Positions 28,936-37,930 of a DNA stretch of 64,000 nucleotides are shown in pieces; the stretch's first letter is position 1, and each line of letters opens with the position of its first letter. A program made the translations under genes and the position numbers. Source of the stretch: CAG-411 sp050875145 (lineage in GTDB: Bacteria > Bacillota > Clostridia > Lachnospirales > Lachnospiraceae); the NCBI GenBank assembly GCA_050875145.1, contig JBNMLH010000002.1, forward strand, positions 62,001 to 126,000. Direction: 5' to 3'. The notes under the pieces were generated by a model, which searched no databases, was not told the origin of the DNA, and saw only the letters and a program-made list of their open reading frames with translations.

Positions 28936-29982
28936 ATGGAACAGATAGATATAAAGTCGTTATCATATGATGAATTAATACAGACAATGGTCGAGATGGG
29001 AGAGAAACCATTTCGTGGAAAACAGATTTATGAATGGCTGCATAAAAAGGCAGTCATGAGTTTTGACGAGATGACGAATCTGTCCAAAGCATTGCGAGAA
29101 AAATTAGGCAAAACGTGTTATATTGCTGAGACAAAAAAATTAGAAAAATTAGTTTCAAAGGATGGAGCAACTACAAAATTTTTGTTTGCTTTACGAGATG
29201 GTAGTGTTATTGAGAGCGTACTGATGAAATACCGACATGGAAACAGTGTCTGTATTTCTTCACAGGTAGGATGTCGTATGGGATGTCGGTTTTGTGCTTC
29301 TACATTGGGTGGTTTGGAGCGGAATTTAACAGTATCAGAGATGCTTGGACAAATTTATGCGATTCAGAATATATCCGGTGAACGTGTTTCCAATGTTGTA
29401 GTAATGGGAACGGGAGAGCCTATGGATAATTACGATAATTTTGTAAAGTTTGTCCATATGTTGACAGATGAACATGGATATCATATCAGTCAGAGAAATA
29501 TTACAGTATCTACGTGTGGACTGGTAGAAAAAATACGAAAACTGGCAGATGAAAAATTACAGATTACGCTGGCGATTTCACTACATGCACCAAATGATGA
29601 GGCAAGAAGAAAGCTGATGCCAGTGGCGAATACATATACGATAAAAGAAATAATGGAAGTTTGTGATTATTACTTTGAAAAAACAGGTAGAAGAGTTAGT
29701 TTTGAGTATAGCCTTGTGAAAGATCAGAATGACAGTGAGGCTTTTGCACAGGAACTTGGAAAGTTACTTCGAGGAAAGAATTGTCATGTAAATTTAATAC
29801 CAGTAAATCCAATCAAAGAGAGAGATTATAAAGATTCCGATAGTTATTTTGTGGAAAAATTTAAATTAACTCTTGAAAAGATGGGAATAAATGTTACTAT
29901 AAGAAGGGAAATGGGCAGAGATATAGATGCTGCCTGCGGACAATTAAGAAGAAGTTATATGAAGCAAAAAGAGGAGGAATAG
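28936..29982 (+). CDS. rlmN: 23S rRNA (A2503-C2)/tRNA methyltransferase, radical SAM
   Basis: The enzyme methylates C2 of A2503 in 23S rRNA and, in many bacteria, A37 of tRNAs. The 348-residue protein has the iron-sulfur cluster cysteines C113, C117 and C120 (CRMGCRFC), the GTGEP motif, and a conserved Cys in the C-terminal AACGQL segment, in keeping with the methyl-carrying cysteine of RlmN. It is not a Cfr-type resistance gene by context; the housekeeping neighbours support RlmN. The PP2C phosphatase gene follows after one base. Confidence 0.96.
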   Translation: MEQIDIKSLSYDELIQTMVEMGEKPFRGKQIYEWLHKKAVMSFDEMTNLSKALREKLGKTCYIAETKKLEKLVSKDGATTKFLFALRDGSVIESVLMKYRHGNSVCISSQVGCRMGCRFCASTLGGLERNLTVSEMLGQIYAIQNISGERVSNVVVMGTGEPMDNYDNFVKFVHMLTDEHGYHISQRNITVSTCGLVEKIRKLADEKLQITLAISLHAPNDEARRKLMPVANTYTIKEIMEVCDYYFEKTGRRVSFEYSLVKDQNDSEAFAQELGKLLRGKNCHVNLIPVNPIKERDYKDSDSYFVEKFKLTLEKMGINVTIRREMGRDIDAACGQLRRSYMKQKEEE

Positions 29983-29983
29983 C

Positions 29984-30703
29984 ATGAAAGCATATTCCAT
30001 TACAGATGTTGGAATGGTTAGAGAAATGAACCAGGATTATGTTTTCTGTTATACAGATCCCGTAGGACAATTACCAAATCTGTTCCTTGTTGCAGATGGT
30101 ATGGGCGGACATCAGGCTGGAGATTATGCGTCCAGATGTTGTGTGGAGACTATAGCAACAAGTGTGAAAAACAGTCAGGTTCGTTCTCCAATTGGTATTT
30201 TGGAGAACGCAATTCAGGAAGCGAACAGAGCAGTATTTTGTCAAGCGGAGGCAGATGCATCACTTTATGGTATGGGAACAACGATTGTTGCCGCTACTAT
30301 ATTGGGACAGGAATTATATGTAGCAAATATAGGAGATTCTAGAGCTTATTTAATTCGGGAGGAAATGCATCAGATAACAGAAGACCATTCTTGGGTAGAA
30401 GAAATGGTTCGAAACGGTGAATTAGAAAGAAAAGATGCAAGGCATCATAAAAATAAAAATGTGATTACGAGAGCAGTCGGCACCAATGCATTAGTGCAGG
30501 CAGATTTCTTTGAATTGTGTATGCAAAAGGGAGATATTTTGCTTATGTGTACGGATGGATTGATCAATATGGTAGAAGATGAGGATATTTTTGACATTGT
30601 AAAGAACAGCACAGATATAGAGGTAGCGGGTAAGGAATTAGTACGCGTGGCGAATGCCAATGGAGGAAAAGATAATATTGGTATTGTGTTAGTAGAATTA
30701 TAG
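29984..30703 (+). CDS. prpC: PP2C-family serine/threonine phosphatase
   Basis: The phosphatase reverses phosphorylation by the PASTA kinase encoded next. The 239-residue cytoplasmic protein carries the PP2C motifs: the N-terminal NQD, FLVADGMGGHQAG with the metal-binding Asp and Gly, GDSRAYLI, MCTDGL, and GGKDNI at the end. It has a strong ribosome site, GAGGAGGAATAGC. It is equivalent to PrpC of Bacillus or Stp1 of Staphylococcus. These pairs usually tune cell-wall synthesis and growth state. Confidence 0.95.
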   Translation: MKAYSITDVGMVREMNQDYVFCYTDPVGQLPNLFLVADGMGGHQAGDYASRCCVETIATSVKNSQVRSPIGILENAIQEANRAVFCQAEADASLYGMGTTIVAATILGQELYVANIGDSRAYLIREEMHQITEDHSWVEEMVRNGELERKDARHHKNKNVITRAVGTNALVQADFFELCMQKGDILLMCTDGLINMVEDEDIFDIVKNSTDIEVAGKELVRVANANGGKDNIGIVLVEL

Positions 30704-30740
30704 AATAAGTGCAAAGGATAGAAGCATAAGGAGGAGTAAT

Positions 30741-32843
30741 ATGATAATTCGACCTGGAGTGTTTATAAATGACCGGTATGAAATTATTGATAAAGTTGGC
30801 ACTGGCGGAATGGCCGATGTCTATAAAGCAAAGGATCATCGGCTCAATCGATTTGTAGCAGTTAAAATTTTAAAAGCGGAATTTAGCAATGACAAAACAT
30901 TTGTAGAAAAATTTCGTGCAGAGGCACAATCTGCTGCAGGATTATCTCATCCCAATGTTGTAAATGTGTATGATGTTGGTGATGAAGAAGATATGCATTA
31001 TATTGTTATGGAGCTGGTAGAGGGGATTACATTAAAAAGTTTTATTGAGCGAAAAGGAAAACTTGATGTAAAAGAAGCTGTAGGAATTGCGATACAGATT
31101 GCACAGGGAATGGAAGCTGCGCATGGAAATCATATTGTACACAGAGACATTAAACCACAAAATATTATTATTTCCAGAGAGGGAAAAGTAAAGGTAACGG
31201 ATTTTGGGATTGCAAAAGCAGTTACTTCTGATACGATTACATCGAATGCCATGGGGTCAGTACATTATTTATCACCAGAACAGGCAAGGGGCGGTTTTAG
31301 TGATGAGAAAAGTGATATTTATTCGCTTGGTGTTACAATGTATGAAATGTTGACAGGACGAGTACCATTTATCGGAGATAATACAGTTTCTGTTGCCTTG
31401 TGCCATTTACAGGAAGATGCAGTTCCGATTCGGACATTAGAACCAACAGTACCGGTTAGCCTGGATAGAATTGTGCAAAAATGTATGCAAAAAAAACCAG
31501 AGCATCGCTATTTATCTGCATCTGCACTGATTTCAGATTTGAAAAAATCGCTTTCTAATCCGGACGGAGCATATGTGCAGCTTTATACACCGGAAATGAT
31601 TGCAGATTCTCCTACAATTAATCTTTCTTCAGACGATTTAGAACAAATTAAACAGGCTTCCAATGATGAGAGACAGAAAATGGAAGATACTATGGATTTT
31701 AGTGAAAAAAGAAGTGACAGAAGAAATCCGGTAGTGGACAAAAAGTTGGAAGAGGACGATGAGGAAGACGATGAGGAGGAAGATGTAAATCCTAAACTAG
31801 AAAAACTAATGAGTATTGGTGGTGTTCTTGCTGCTATTTTAATTGTTTTTATTATTATCTTTATTATAGCCAAAGCAAGTGGTTGTTTTGGTGGTGGTGG
31901 AGGTACACAGGAAAAAGAAGAAACAACTGCATCACCAAAAGTGACAATAGAAGCAACGGAAGAAGCCAGAAAAACAGTTCCCAATGTGGTGAATACAAAA
32001 TTATCGGATGTACAGAGTCAATTGGAACAGTTGGGGCTTGAAGTTAAAGTGACGGAACAGTCTTCAGATACCGTAGATGCAGGATATATAATCAGTCAGG
32101 ACTTAGAAGAAGGAACAACCATTGAGGATGGTATGGAAATCAATTTGGTTGTTAGTACAGGAAATGATAAGATTAGCGTAGAAAATGTTGTTGGTCAGGA
32201 TGCAAGCAGCGCAGAAAGCATTTTGAGTGGACAGGGATTTAGTGTTAGAAAAGAATATGAATATAGCGATACGACAACAGAAGGAAAAGTTATAAGAACA
32301 AGTCCATCGGCAGGAACTTCTGTAGCAAAAGGAGAAACCATTATTCTTTATATTAGTAAAGGAAAAGAAGATACTACAGTAGAAGTACCTGATTTAAGAG
32401 GCTGTACGAAGAGTGAAGCAAAGAAAAAATTGGAAGATAGAGGTCTGGTACTTGGAAGTGTGACTGAGCAATATAGTGACAGTGTTGCTAAGGGAAAAGT
32501 TATTTCTCAGGGATACAGTGTAGGAAGTAAAGCAGAAAAAGGAACAAGTGTATCAATAGTCATTAGTCTGGGAGCAGAAACAAAATATCGTTATGAGGCA
32601 CGAATTTCCATTTCAGATAATCCATTTAATTCAGAAGATGAAACCGGAGTAATTAAGTTGATTTTAAAACAGGATGGGAAAAGTAAGACTGTTTATGAGG
32701 AAAGCCACAGTTTAGGTGACTTCCCATTGAATATTGGTGTAATAGAAGGATACAGCACCTCTACAGGAGAGATTTATATGTATCTGGATGGCAAATGTGT
32801 GGGAGGACCATACTCTGTTAAATTTACAAAGGTAGCAGAATAA
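30741..32843 (+). CDS. prkC: Transmembrane Ser/Thr protein kinase with three PASTA domains
   Basis: The kinase senses muropeptides or lipid II outside the cell and phosphorylates division, wall and translation proteins. The 700-residue protein has a kinase domain at residues 10-275 with Gly loop GTGGMADVY, Lys42, Asp136 in HRDIKPQN and DFG at 154-156. A very acidic Asp/Glu run (around 31740-31790) precedes a membrane segment near 360-385. Three PASTA repeats follow (about 410-615), and an extra C-terminal beta-type domain of about 85 residues ends the protein. The stop overlaps the rsgA start by one base. It is equivalent to PrkC/Stk1; the extra end domain is not part of the minimal PrkC plan. 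Confidence 0.95.
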   Translation: MIIRPGVFINDRYEIIDKVGTGGMADVYKAKDHRLNRFVAVKILKAEFSNDKTFVEKFRAEAQSAAGLSHPNVVNVYDVGDEEDMHYIVMELVEGITLKSFIERKGKLDVKEAVGIAIQIAQGMEAAHGNHIVHRDIKPQNIIISREGKVKVTDFGIAKAVTSDTITSNAMGSVHYLSPEQARGGFSDEKSDIYSLGVTMYEMLTGRVPFIGDNTVSVALCHLQEDAVPIRTLEPTVPVSLDRIVQKCMQKKPEHRYLSASALISDLKKSLSNPDGAYVQLYTPEMIADSPTINLSSDDLEQIKQASNDERQKMEDTMDFSEKRSDRRNPVVDKKLEEDDEEDDEEEDVNPKLEKLMSIGGVLAAILIVFIIIFIIAKASGCFGGGGGTQEKEETTASPKVTIEATEEARKTVPNVVNTKLSDVQSQLEQLGLEVKVTEQSSDTVDAGYIISQDLEEGTTIEDGMEINLVVSTGNDKISVENVVGQDASSAESILSGQGFSVRKEYEYSDTTTEGKVIRTSPSAGTSVAKGETIILYISKGKEDTTVEVPDLRGCTKSEAKKKLEDRGLVLGSVTEQYSDSVAKGKVISQGYSVGSKAEKGTSVSIVISLGAETKYRYEARISISDNPFNSEDETGVIKLILKQDGKSKTVYEESHSLGDFPLNIGVIEGYSTSTGEIYMYLDGKCVGGPYSVKFTKVAE

Positions 32844-33724
32844 TGAACGGGAAAATAATAAAAGGAATTGCAGGATTTTATTACATTCATACAGGAGAAC
32901 AGGGTGTATATGAATGTAAGGCAAAAGGTGCATTCAGAAATAAAAAGATGAAGCCTCTTGTAGGTGACAACGTGGAGATTACAGTACTGGATTCAGAAAA
33001 GAAGATCGGAAATGTAGTCTCTGTAGAAAAAAGAAAAAATCAGTTGATACGTCCTGCGGTTGCGAATGTAGATCAGGCAATTATTATTTTTTCCTGCGCA
33101 AAGCCGCAGCCAAATTTGAATCTGTTAGATCGCTTTTTAGTATCAATGGAACAGCATAATGTGGAGACGATAATCTGTTTTAATAAGTGTGATTTAGTCA
33201 CAGCAGAGGAAATGGAACGACTAAAGGGAATTTATGAAAGCAGTTATCAGGTGTTGTTTACCAGTGTAAAGGATAGTGTGGGCATTGGACTTTTAAAGGA
33301 ACAGTTGAAGGGAAAAACCAGTGTTTTGGCAGGACCTTCTGGAGTTGGAAAATCTTCTACTATCAATTGCATTATCCCAGAGGCAAATATGGAAACGGGA
33401 CAGATTAGTCAGAAAATTGAGCGTGGGAAACATACCACCAGACATTCAGAATTGTTTCGTTTAGCAAAGGACACATATATTATGGATACGCCTGGCTTCA
33501 CATCTTTGTATGTGACGGATATGGAAAAAGAACAACTTCGTTTTTACTTCCCTGAATTTTCAGAATATGAGGGAAAGTGTCGTTTTCAAGGATGTGTACA
33601 TGTACATGAGCCATCCTGTAAAGTGAAAGAGGCTGTAGAAATGGGAAAATTGCCAAAAGAACGATATGAAAATTATCAAAGCTTTTACGAAGAAATTAAA
33701 GATAAGAAAAAGACATACAAATAA
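32843..33724 (+). CDS. rsgA: Ribosome small-subunit-dependent GTPase A
   Basis: The GTPase checks late 30S subunit maturation. The 293-residue protein has an OB fold, then a circularly permuted GTPase domain in which NKCD (G4) precedes GPSGVGKSS (G1) and DTPGF (G3). A zinc knuckle with CRFQGCVHVHEPSC follows. It starts inside the kinase stop codon (TAATG), so translation is probably coupled. This position after prkC is the standard Firmicute order. Confidence 0.96.
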   Translation: MNGKIIKGIAGFYYIHTGEQGVYECKAKGAFRNKKMKPLVGDNVEITVLDSEKKIGNVVSVEKRKNQLIRPAVANVDQAIIIFSCAKPQPNLNLLDRFLVSMEQHNVETIICFNKCDLVTAEEMERLKGIYESSYQVLFTSVKDSVGIGLLKEQLKGKTSVLAGPSGVGKSSTINCIIPEANMETGQISQKIERGKHTTRHSELFRLAKDTYIMDTPGFTSLYVTDMEKEQLRFYFPEFSEYEGKCRFQGCVHVHEPSCKVKEAVEMGKLPKERYENYQSFYEEIKDKKKTYK

Positions 33725-33790
33725 AAATGAATAGTAGCATGTCTAATAAACAGAAATCATTGTAAATAAAAGATAAAGTGAGGAAGAAAT

Positions 33791-34450
33791 ATGTACAAGT
33801 TAGCGCCATCAATCCTTTCGGCTGATTTTTCAAAGCTGGGGGAAGAAATTAATAAAATTGAGCAGGCAGGGGCAGAATATGTTCATATTGATGTTATGGA
33901 CGGAAGCTTTGTTCCAAGTATTTCCTTTGGAATGCCTATTATGAAATCAATCCGAAAACAATCAAAATGTGTATTTGATGTACATCTTATGATTGATGAG
34001 CCGGTTCGCTATTTACAGGATTTTAAGGATGCAGGTGCAGATTTAATCACTGTACATGCAGAAGCATGTAAACATTTAGATCGTACAGTAAATGCGGTAA
34101 AAGAAATGGGATTAAAGGTAGGTGTAGCATTGAATCCAGCCACTTCATTGCATGCACTGGATTATGTGCTTGATCAGTTGGATATGGTGCTGATTATGAG
34201 TGTAAATCCAGGATTTGGCGGACAATCTTTTATTCCATATTCGTTGACTAAGATTCGTCAATTGCGAGAGATGATTAATCAGAGAAACTTAAAAACAGAC
34301 ATTCAGGTAGATGGTGGAATTAAATTGACAAATGCAGAGGAAGTCTTGGATGCAGGAGCTAATATATTAGTAGCAGGAACAGCAGTGTTCGGTGGGGATG
34401 CGGCGGCGAATGTGAAAGCATTTAAAGAAATTTTTGCAAAAAAGAAATAA
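33791..34450 (+). CDS. rpe: Ribulose-phosphate 3-epimerase
   Basis: The enzyme interconverts ribulose 5-phosphate and xylulose 5-phosphate in the pentose phosphate pathway. The 219-residue TIM barrel shows LAPSILSADF at the start, HIDVMDG with a metal-binding His and catalytic Asp, VHLMI, MSVNPGFGGQ, and QVDGGI with the second catalytic Asp. Length is normal. A thiamine pyrophosphokinase gene often follows in relatives; here ychF follows instead. Confidence 0.97.
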   Translation: MYKLAPSILSADFSKLGEEINKIEQAGAEYVHIDVMDGSFVPSISFGMPIMKSIRKQSKCVFDVHLMIDEPVRYLQDFKDAGADLITVHAEACKHLDRTVNAVKEMGLKVGVALNPATSLHALDYVLDQLDMVLIMSVNPGFGGQSFIPYSLTKIRQLREMINQRNLKTDIQVDGGIKLTNAEEVLDAGANILVAGTAVFGGDAAANVKAFKEIFAKKK

Positions 34451-34478
34451 AGATAATACGATGGAGGAATAATACATT

Positions 34479-35576
34479 ATGAAACTAGGAATTGTTGGAT
34501 TACCAAATGTAGGAAAAAGTACATTATTTAACTCATTGACAAAAGCGGGGGCAGAATCAGCAAACTATCCATTCTGTACAATCGACCCTAATGTGGGTGT
34601 GGTTGCAGTACCAGATGAACGCTTAAATAAATTAGATGAAATGTATCATACAAAAAAAGTGGTACCTGCTGTGATTGAGTTTGTTGATATTGCGGGATTA
34701 GTAAAAGGAGCATCCAAAGGAGAAGGTCTTGGAAATCAGTTTTTAGCAAACATTCGTGAGACAGATGCGATTGTACATGTGGTACGCTGTTTTGAGGATA
34801 GCAATATTGTGCATGTAGATGGTTCGATTGATCCACTTCGTGATATTGAAACTATCAACTTAGAATTGATTTTTTCAGATGTTGAAATTTTGGATCGTCG
34901 TTTAACAAAGCTTGGAAAAGGTGCTAGAAGTGATAAGAGCCTTGCTAAAGAATTTGATTTGGTGGATCGTTTAAAGGCACATTTGGAAGCTGGAAAGTTG
35001 GCAAAAAGCTTTGAAGTACAAAATGAAGAAGAGGAAGAACTGATTAAAACTTATAATCTGCTTACTATTAAGCCTGTAATTTATGCAGCCAATGTAACAG
35101 AGGATGATTTGGCAAATGATGGTGCGGACAACGAATATGTGCAGAAAGTAAGGGAATATGCAGCTTCCGAAAATTCTGAAACTTTTGTCATCTGTGCACA
35201 GATCGAGCAGGAAATTGCAGAATTGGAAGAAGATGAAAAGAAAGAATTTTTAGAGGATTTAGGATTACAGGAATCTGGCTTGGAAAAATTAATTCGTGCT
35301 AGTTATCATTTGTTAGGACTAATTAGTTTCCTTACAGCAGGAGAAGATGAATGTCGCGCATGGACAATCACAAAAGGAACAAAAGCGCCACAGGCAGCAG
35401 GAAAAATTCATACAGATTTCGAGCGTGGATTTATCCGAGCTGAGACGGTAAGCTATGAGCATTTAATGGAATGTGGCTCTATGACAGCAGCCAAAGAAAA
35501 AGGGTTGGTTCGTTCGGAAGGAAAAGAATATGTTGTTCAGGATGGTGACATTATTTTATTCCGTTTCAATGTTTAG
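34479..35576 (+). CDS. ychF: Redox-regulated ATPase YchF/Ola1
   Basis: This universal P-loop protein of the Obg class prefers ATP and associates with ribosomes and stress control. The 365-residue protein has GLPNVGKST (P loop), CTIDPN, DIAGLVKGAS and a central coiled-coil insertion. The base-recognition motif is altered to NVTED in place of NKxD, which explains ATP preference, and a C-terminal TGS-like domain follows. It is followed by a terminator, so it ends the housekeeping run. Confidence 0.96.
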   Translation: MKLGIVGLPNVGKSTLFNSLTKAGAESANYPFCTIDPNVGVVAVPDERLNKLDEMYHTKKVVPAVIEFVDIAGLVKGASKGEGLGNQFLANIRETDAIVHVVRCFEDSNIVHVDGSIDPLRDIETINLELIFSDVEILDRRLTKLGKGARSDKSLAKEFDLVDRLKAHLEAGKLAKSFEVQNEEEEELIKTYNLLTIKPVIYAANVTEDDLANDGADNEYVQKVREYAASENSETFVICAQIEQEIAELEEDEKKEFLEDLGLQESGLEKLIRASYHLLGLISFLTAGEDECRAWTITKGTKAPQAAGKIHTDFERGFIRAETVSYEHLMECGSMTAAKEKGLVRSEGKEYVVQDGDIILFRFNV

Positions 35577-35646
35577 AAAGTTTATTTTATATATAGGATT
35601 GGATATCAAAAAACTTAATTTGAATAAAAAATAAAGTAAAATAGAA

Positions 35647-35692
35647 AAGTAATACATAGCAGAGGGATATCTGGATGTATTACTTTTTTATT
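35647..35692 (+). terminator. Rho-independent terminator after ychF
   Basis: An 11-base perfect stem (35647-35657 with 35675-35685) is followed by a run of T with one A. Confidence 0.85.
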
Positions 35693-35762
35693 TTCTGGAT
35701 TGTTTGCATTGGAATTTTACCATCAATTTTGTAACTCTTTTCTGTGAAACTGGTAAAAAAGG

Positions 35763-35846
35763 TTGAAAGTTTCCCTAAAATGGGATAGAATAGTAACATA
35801 AGTGGTGGAAAGTGGGATTATGTGGTGGAAAGTGGTGAGTAAGTGG
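35763..35846 (+). promoter_or_regulatory. mraZ promoter and MraZ-type GTGG repeat operator
   Basis: TTGAAA at 35763-35768, 17 bases, TAGAAT at 35786-35791. Directly downstream, GTGG recurs at 35802, 35812, 35822, 35832 and 35843, a spacing of 10, 10, 10 and 11 bases. MraZ in other bacteria binds direct GTGG or TGGG repeats with 10-base periodicity at its own promoter, so autoregulation of the division cluster is expected. Five repeats exceed the three or four usually described. This accounts for most of the gap between ychF and mraZ. Confidence 0.85.
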
Positions 35847-35886
35847 TTACTTTCCCAAAATAATCAGATAGGTAGGTGCAGGCAAT

Positions 35887-36315
35887 ATGTTTATGGGCGA
35901 ATATAACCATTCCATAGATGCAAAAGGTAGAATTATCGTGCCTGCTAAGTTTAGAGAAGAATTGGGAGACGAATTTGTAGTAACTCTGGGCTTAGATGGG
36001 TGTTTGTTTTTGTACCCAAATGCAGAGTGGGAAGAGTTTGTCGCACAATTAAAACAACTACCTGGAAACCGCCAGGCCAGACAGTTACAAAGATATTTCC
36101 TTGCTGGTGCAGTAAATTGTGAAGTTGACAAGCAGGGACGTATTTTGATTCCCGCAAAACTAAGAGAACATGCAAAACTGGAAAAAGAAGTTGTGTTTGT
36201 AGGTGTGCTGGGAAAGATTGAAATATGGAGCAAAGAGCAGTGGGATGCCAATAATGATTTTGGAGATGTAGAGTCCATTGCGGAGAATATGTCTGAGTTG
36301 GGAATTAGTTTCTAA
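35887..36315 (+). CDS. mraZ: Transcriptional regulator MraZ
   Basis: MraZ is a DNA-binding regulator at the head of the division and cell-wall cluster. The 142-residue protein has two SpoVT/AbrB-like half domains, each with the signature DxKGRIxxPAKxRE (near residues 11-25 and 83-98). It starts MFMGEYNHSIDAKGR. Its likely operator is the GTGG repeat array immediately upstream. rsmH follows 20 bases later. Confidence 0.97.
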   Translation: MFMGEYNHSIDAKGRIIVPAKFREELGDEFVVTLGLDGCLFLYPNAEWEEFVAQLKQLPGNRQARQLQRYFLAGAVNCEVDKQGRILIPAKLREHAKLEKEVVFVGVLGKIEIWSKEQWDANNDFGDVESIAENMSELGISF

Positions 36316-36335
36316 CAAAATTGGGAGGAAAAGAC

Positions 36336-37271
36336 ATGAAATTTGAACATGTATCCGTACTATTAGAGGAAACGGTTGCACAACTGAATATTCAGCCGGA
36401 TGGTATATATGTAGATGGAACATTAGGCGGAGCAGGACATGCTTATGAAGTTTGTTCTAGATTAGGAGAAAATGGTAGATTTATAGGCATCGATCAAGAT
36501 GAAGCTGCTATTATGACAGGAAAAGAGAGGCTGGCACCATTTGGAGATAAAGTGACGATTGTCCGAAATAACTATTGTAATATGCCGACTGTTTTAAAAG
36601 AACTCGGCATAGAAAAAGTAAATGGAATTGTGTTAGATTTAGGCGTATCTTCTTATCAGTTAGATACTGCGGAACGAGGATTTTCTTACAAGGAAGATGG
36701 GCCATTGGATATGCGGATGGACAATCGCCAGACTTTGACAGCGAAAGATATTGTAAATGGATATAGCGAGATGGAATTATATCGCATTATTCGTGATTAT
36801 GGAGAAGATAAATTTGCAAAAAATATTGCAAAACACATTGTTCGCATGAGAGCGGAAAAGGAGCTTACGACTACCTATGAGTTAAATGAGGCAATTAAGG
36901 CTGCGATTCCTATGAAAATTAGAAAGAACACTGGGCATCCTTCTAAAAAAACATTTCAGGCAATTCGGATTGAATTGAACAAAGAATTAGAGGTGCTTAA
37001 TAATACATTACAGGATATGATAGATTTGTTGGATGAAGGCGGAAGAATATGTATCATTACCTTTCATTCACTGGAGGATCGGATTGTAAAAAGTATATTT
37101 AGGAAAAATGAAAATCCATGTACTTGTCCACCATCTTTCCCTGTGTGTATGTGTGGGAAAAAATCGAAAGGCAAAGTAATTACAAGAAAACCAATTTTAC
37201 CATCGGAAGAGGAGATGGAGAGAAACCGAAGGTCCAAAAGTGCAAAATTGAGAGTGTTTGAAAAGAGATAA
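36336..37271 (+). CDS. rsmH: 16S rRNA (cytosine-1402-N4) methyltransferase
   Basis: The enzyme methylates N4 of C1402 in the ribosomal P site. I choose the ATG at 36336 behind GGGAGG; the in-frame TTG at 36321 overlaps the ribosome site. The 311-residue protein has HVSVLLEE at its start, the SAM-binding GGAGHA motif, the DLGVSSYQLD motif and the terminal RRSKSAKLR. Second gene of the classical cluster. Confidence 0.97.
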   Translation: MKFEHVSVLLEETVAQLNIQPDGIYVDGTLGGAGHAYEVCSRLGENGRFIGIDQDEAAIMTGKERLAPFGDKVTIVRNNYCNMPTVLKELGIEKVNGIVLDLGVSSYQLDTAERGFSYKEDGPLDMRMDNRQTLTAKDIVNGYSEMELYRIIRDYGEDKFAKNIAKHIVRMRAEKELTTTYELNEAIKAAIPMKIRKNTGHPSKKTFQAIRIELNKELEVLNNTLQDMIDLLDEGGRICIITFHSLEDRIVKSIFRKNENPCTCPPSFPVCMCGKKSKGKVITRKPILPSEEEMERNRRSKSAKLRVFEKR

Positions 37272-37288
37272 CGGAAGGGGAGAATAAA

Positions 37289-37834
37289 ATGCGAACACAA
37301 AATAACAGAAGGTATACGAATCATACCTCCTCTGCATACAGCTATGTAGATGGGAATACGGTAAGAAAATTGGAAGTAGCAGAAGAAATTATACCAGAAA
37401 GACATAAGGAACCGATACAAAAGGAAAAAGCAAAAACAGCAAATAAAAAAGCAAAAATAGAAAGATTACAGGGAATGGATTTGTTTTCTATTTTATTTTT
37501 GTGTGTGGCTCTTATCTTTGCAGGAGCTTCCTGTGTGAAATACTTAAATGCACAGGCAGATGCAACACATATGAAAAATCAAATTGCTTCTTTAGAAACA
37601 GATATTATGAATTTGAAAGAAGAAAATAAGACAGCCCAGGAAAGCATAACATCCGAGATTGACTTAGATTATATATATAAGATTGCAACAAAGGAATTGG
37701 GAATGGTTCATCCTAGTAAGGATCAGGTTGTAACTTATGAAAGTGGAACAAGCGATTCGGTGAAACAATATGGGGATATTCCAAAGGGAACGGATAAAGG
37801 ACTTGTAGATAAGATTTTAGGAAAAGAAAAATAA
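37289..37834 (+). CDS. ftsL: Cell division protein FtsL-like
   Basis: This is a small bitopic divisome protein. The 181-residue product has a basic cytoplasmic N terminus of about 65 residues, one membrane segment near 66-86 and an extracellular coiled coil near 90-120. The short C terminus includes ATKELGMVHP, typical of FtsL/DivIC proteins. Sequence is poorly conserved in this family, so position between rsmH and the PBPs carries much of the evidence. An 18-base perfect hairpin lies just downstream. Confidence 0.85.
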   Translation: MRTQNNRRYTNHTSSAYSYVDGNTVRKLEVAEEIIPERHKEPIQKEKAKTANKKAKIERLQGMDLFSILFLCVALIFAGASCVKYLNAQADATHMKNQIASLETDIMNLKEENKTAQESITSEIDLDYIYKIATKELGMVHPSKDQVVTYESGTSDSVKQYGDIPKGTDKGLVDKILGKEK

Positions 37835-37840
37835 AATGTG

Positions 37841-37886
37841 AACAGATAACACAAATCAGCTTAGTAGTTGATTTGTGTTATCTGTT
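37841..37886. promoter_or_regulatory. Perfect 18-base-pair hairpin between ftsL and the first PBP gene
   Basis: Bases 37841-37858 are the exact reverse complement of 37869-37886, with a 10-base loop. No T tract follows, so it is not a standard terminator. The right arm lies 44 bases before the chosen PBP start. It could be a processing site, a transcript stabiliser or a protein-binding palindrome. Confidence 0.7.
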
Positions 37887-37930
37887 ATGACGATGGTATC
37901 ATTTTATTATGGGTGAAAGCAGGTACAAAA

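Noticed and set aside
28936..29982. Possible Cfr antibiotic-resistance methyltransferase
   Set aside because: The housekeeping operon position and RlmN-like motifs favour RlmN.
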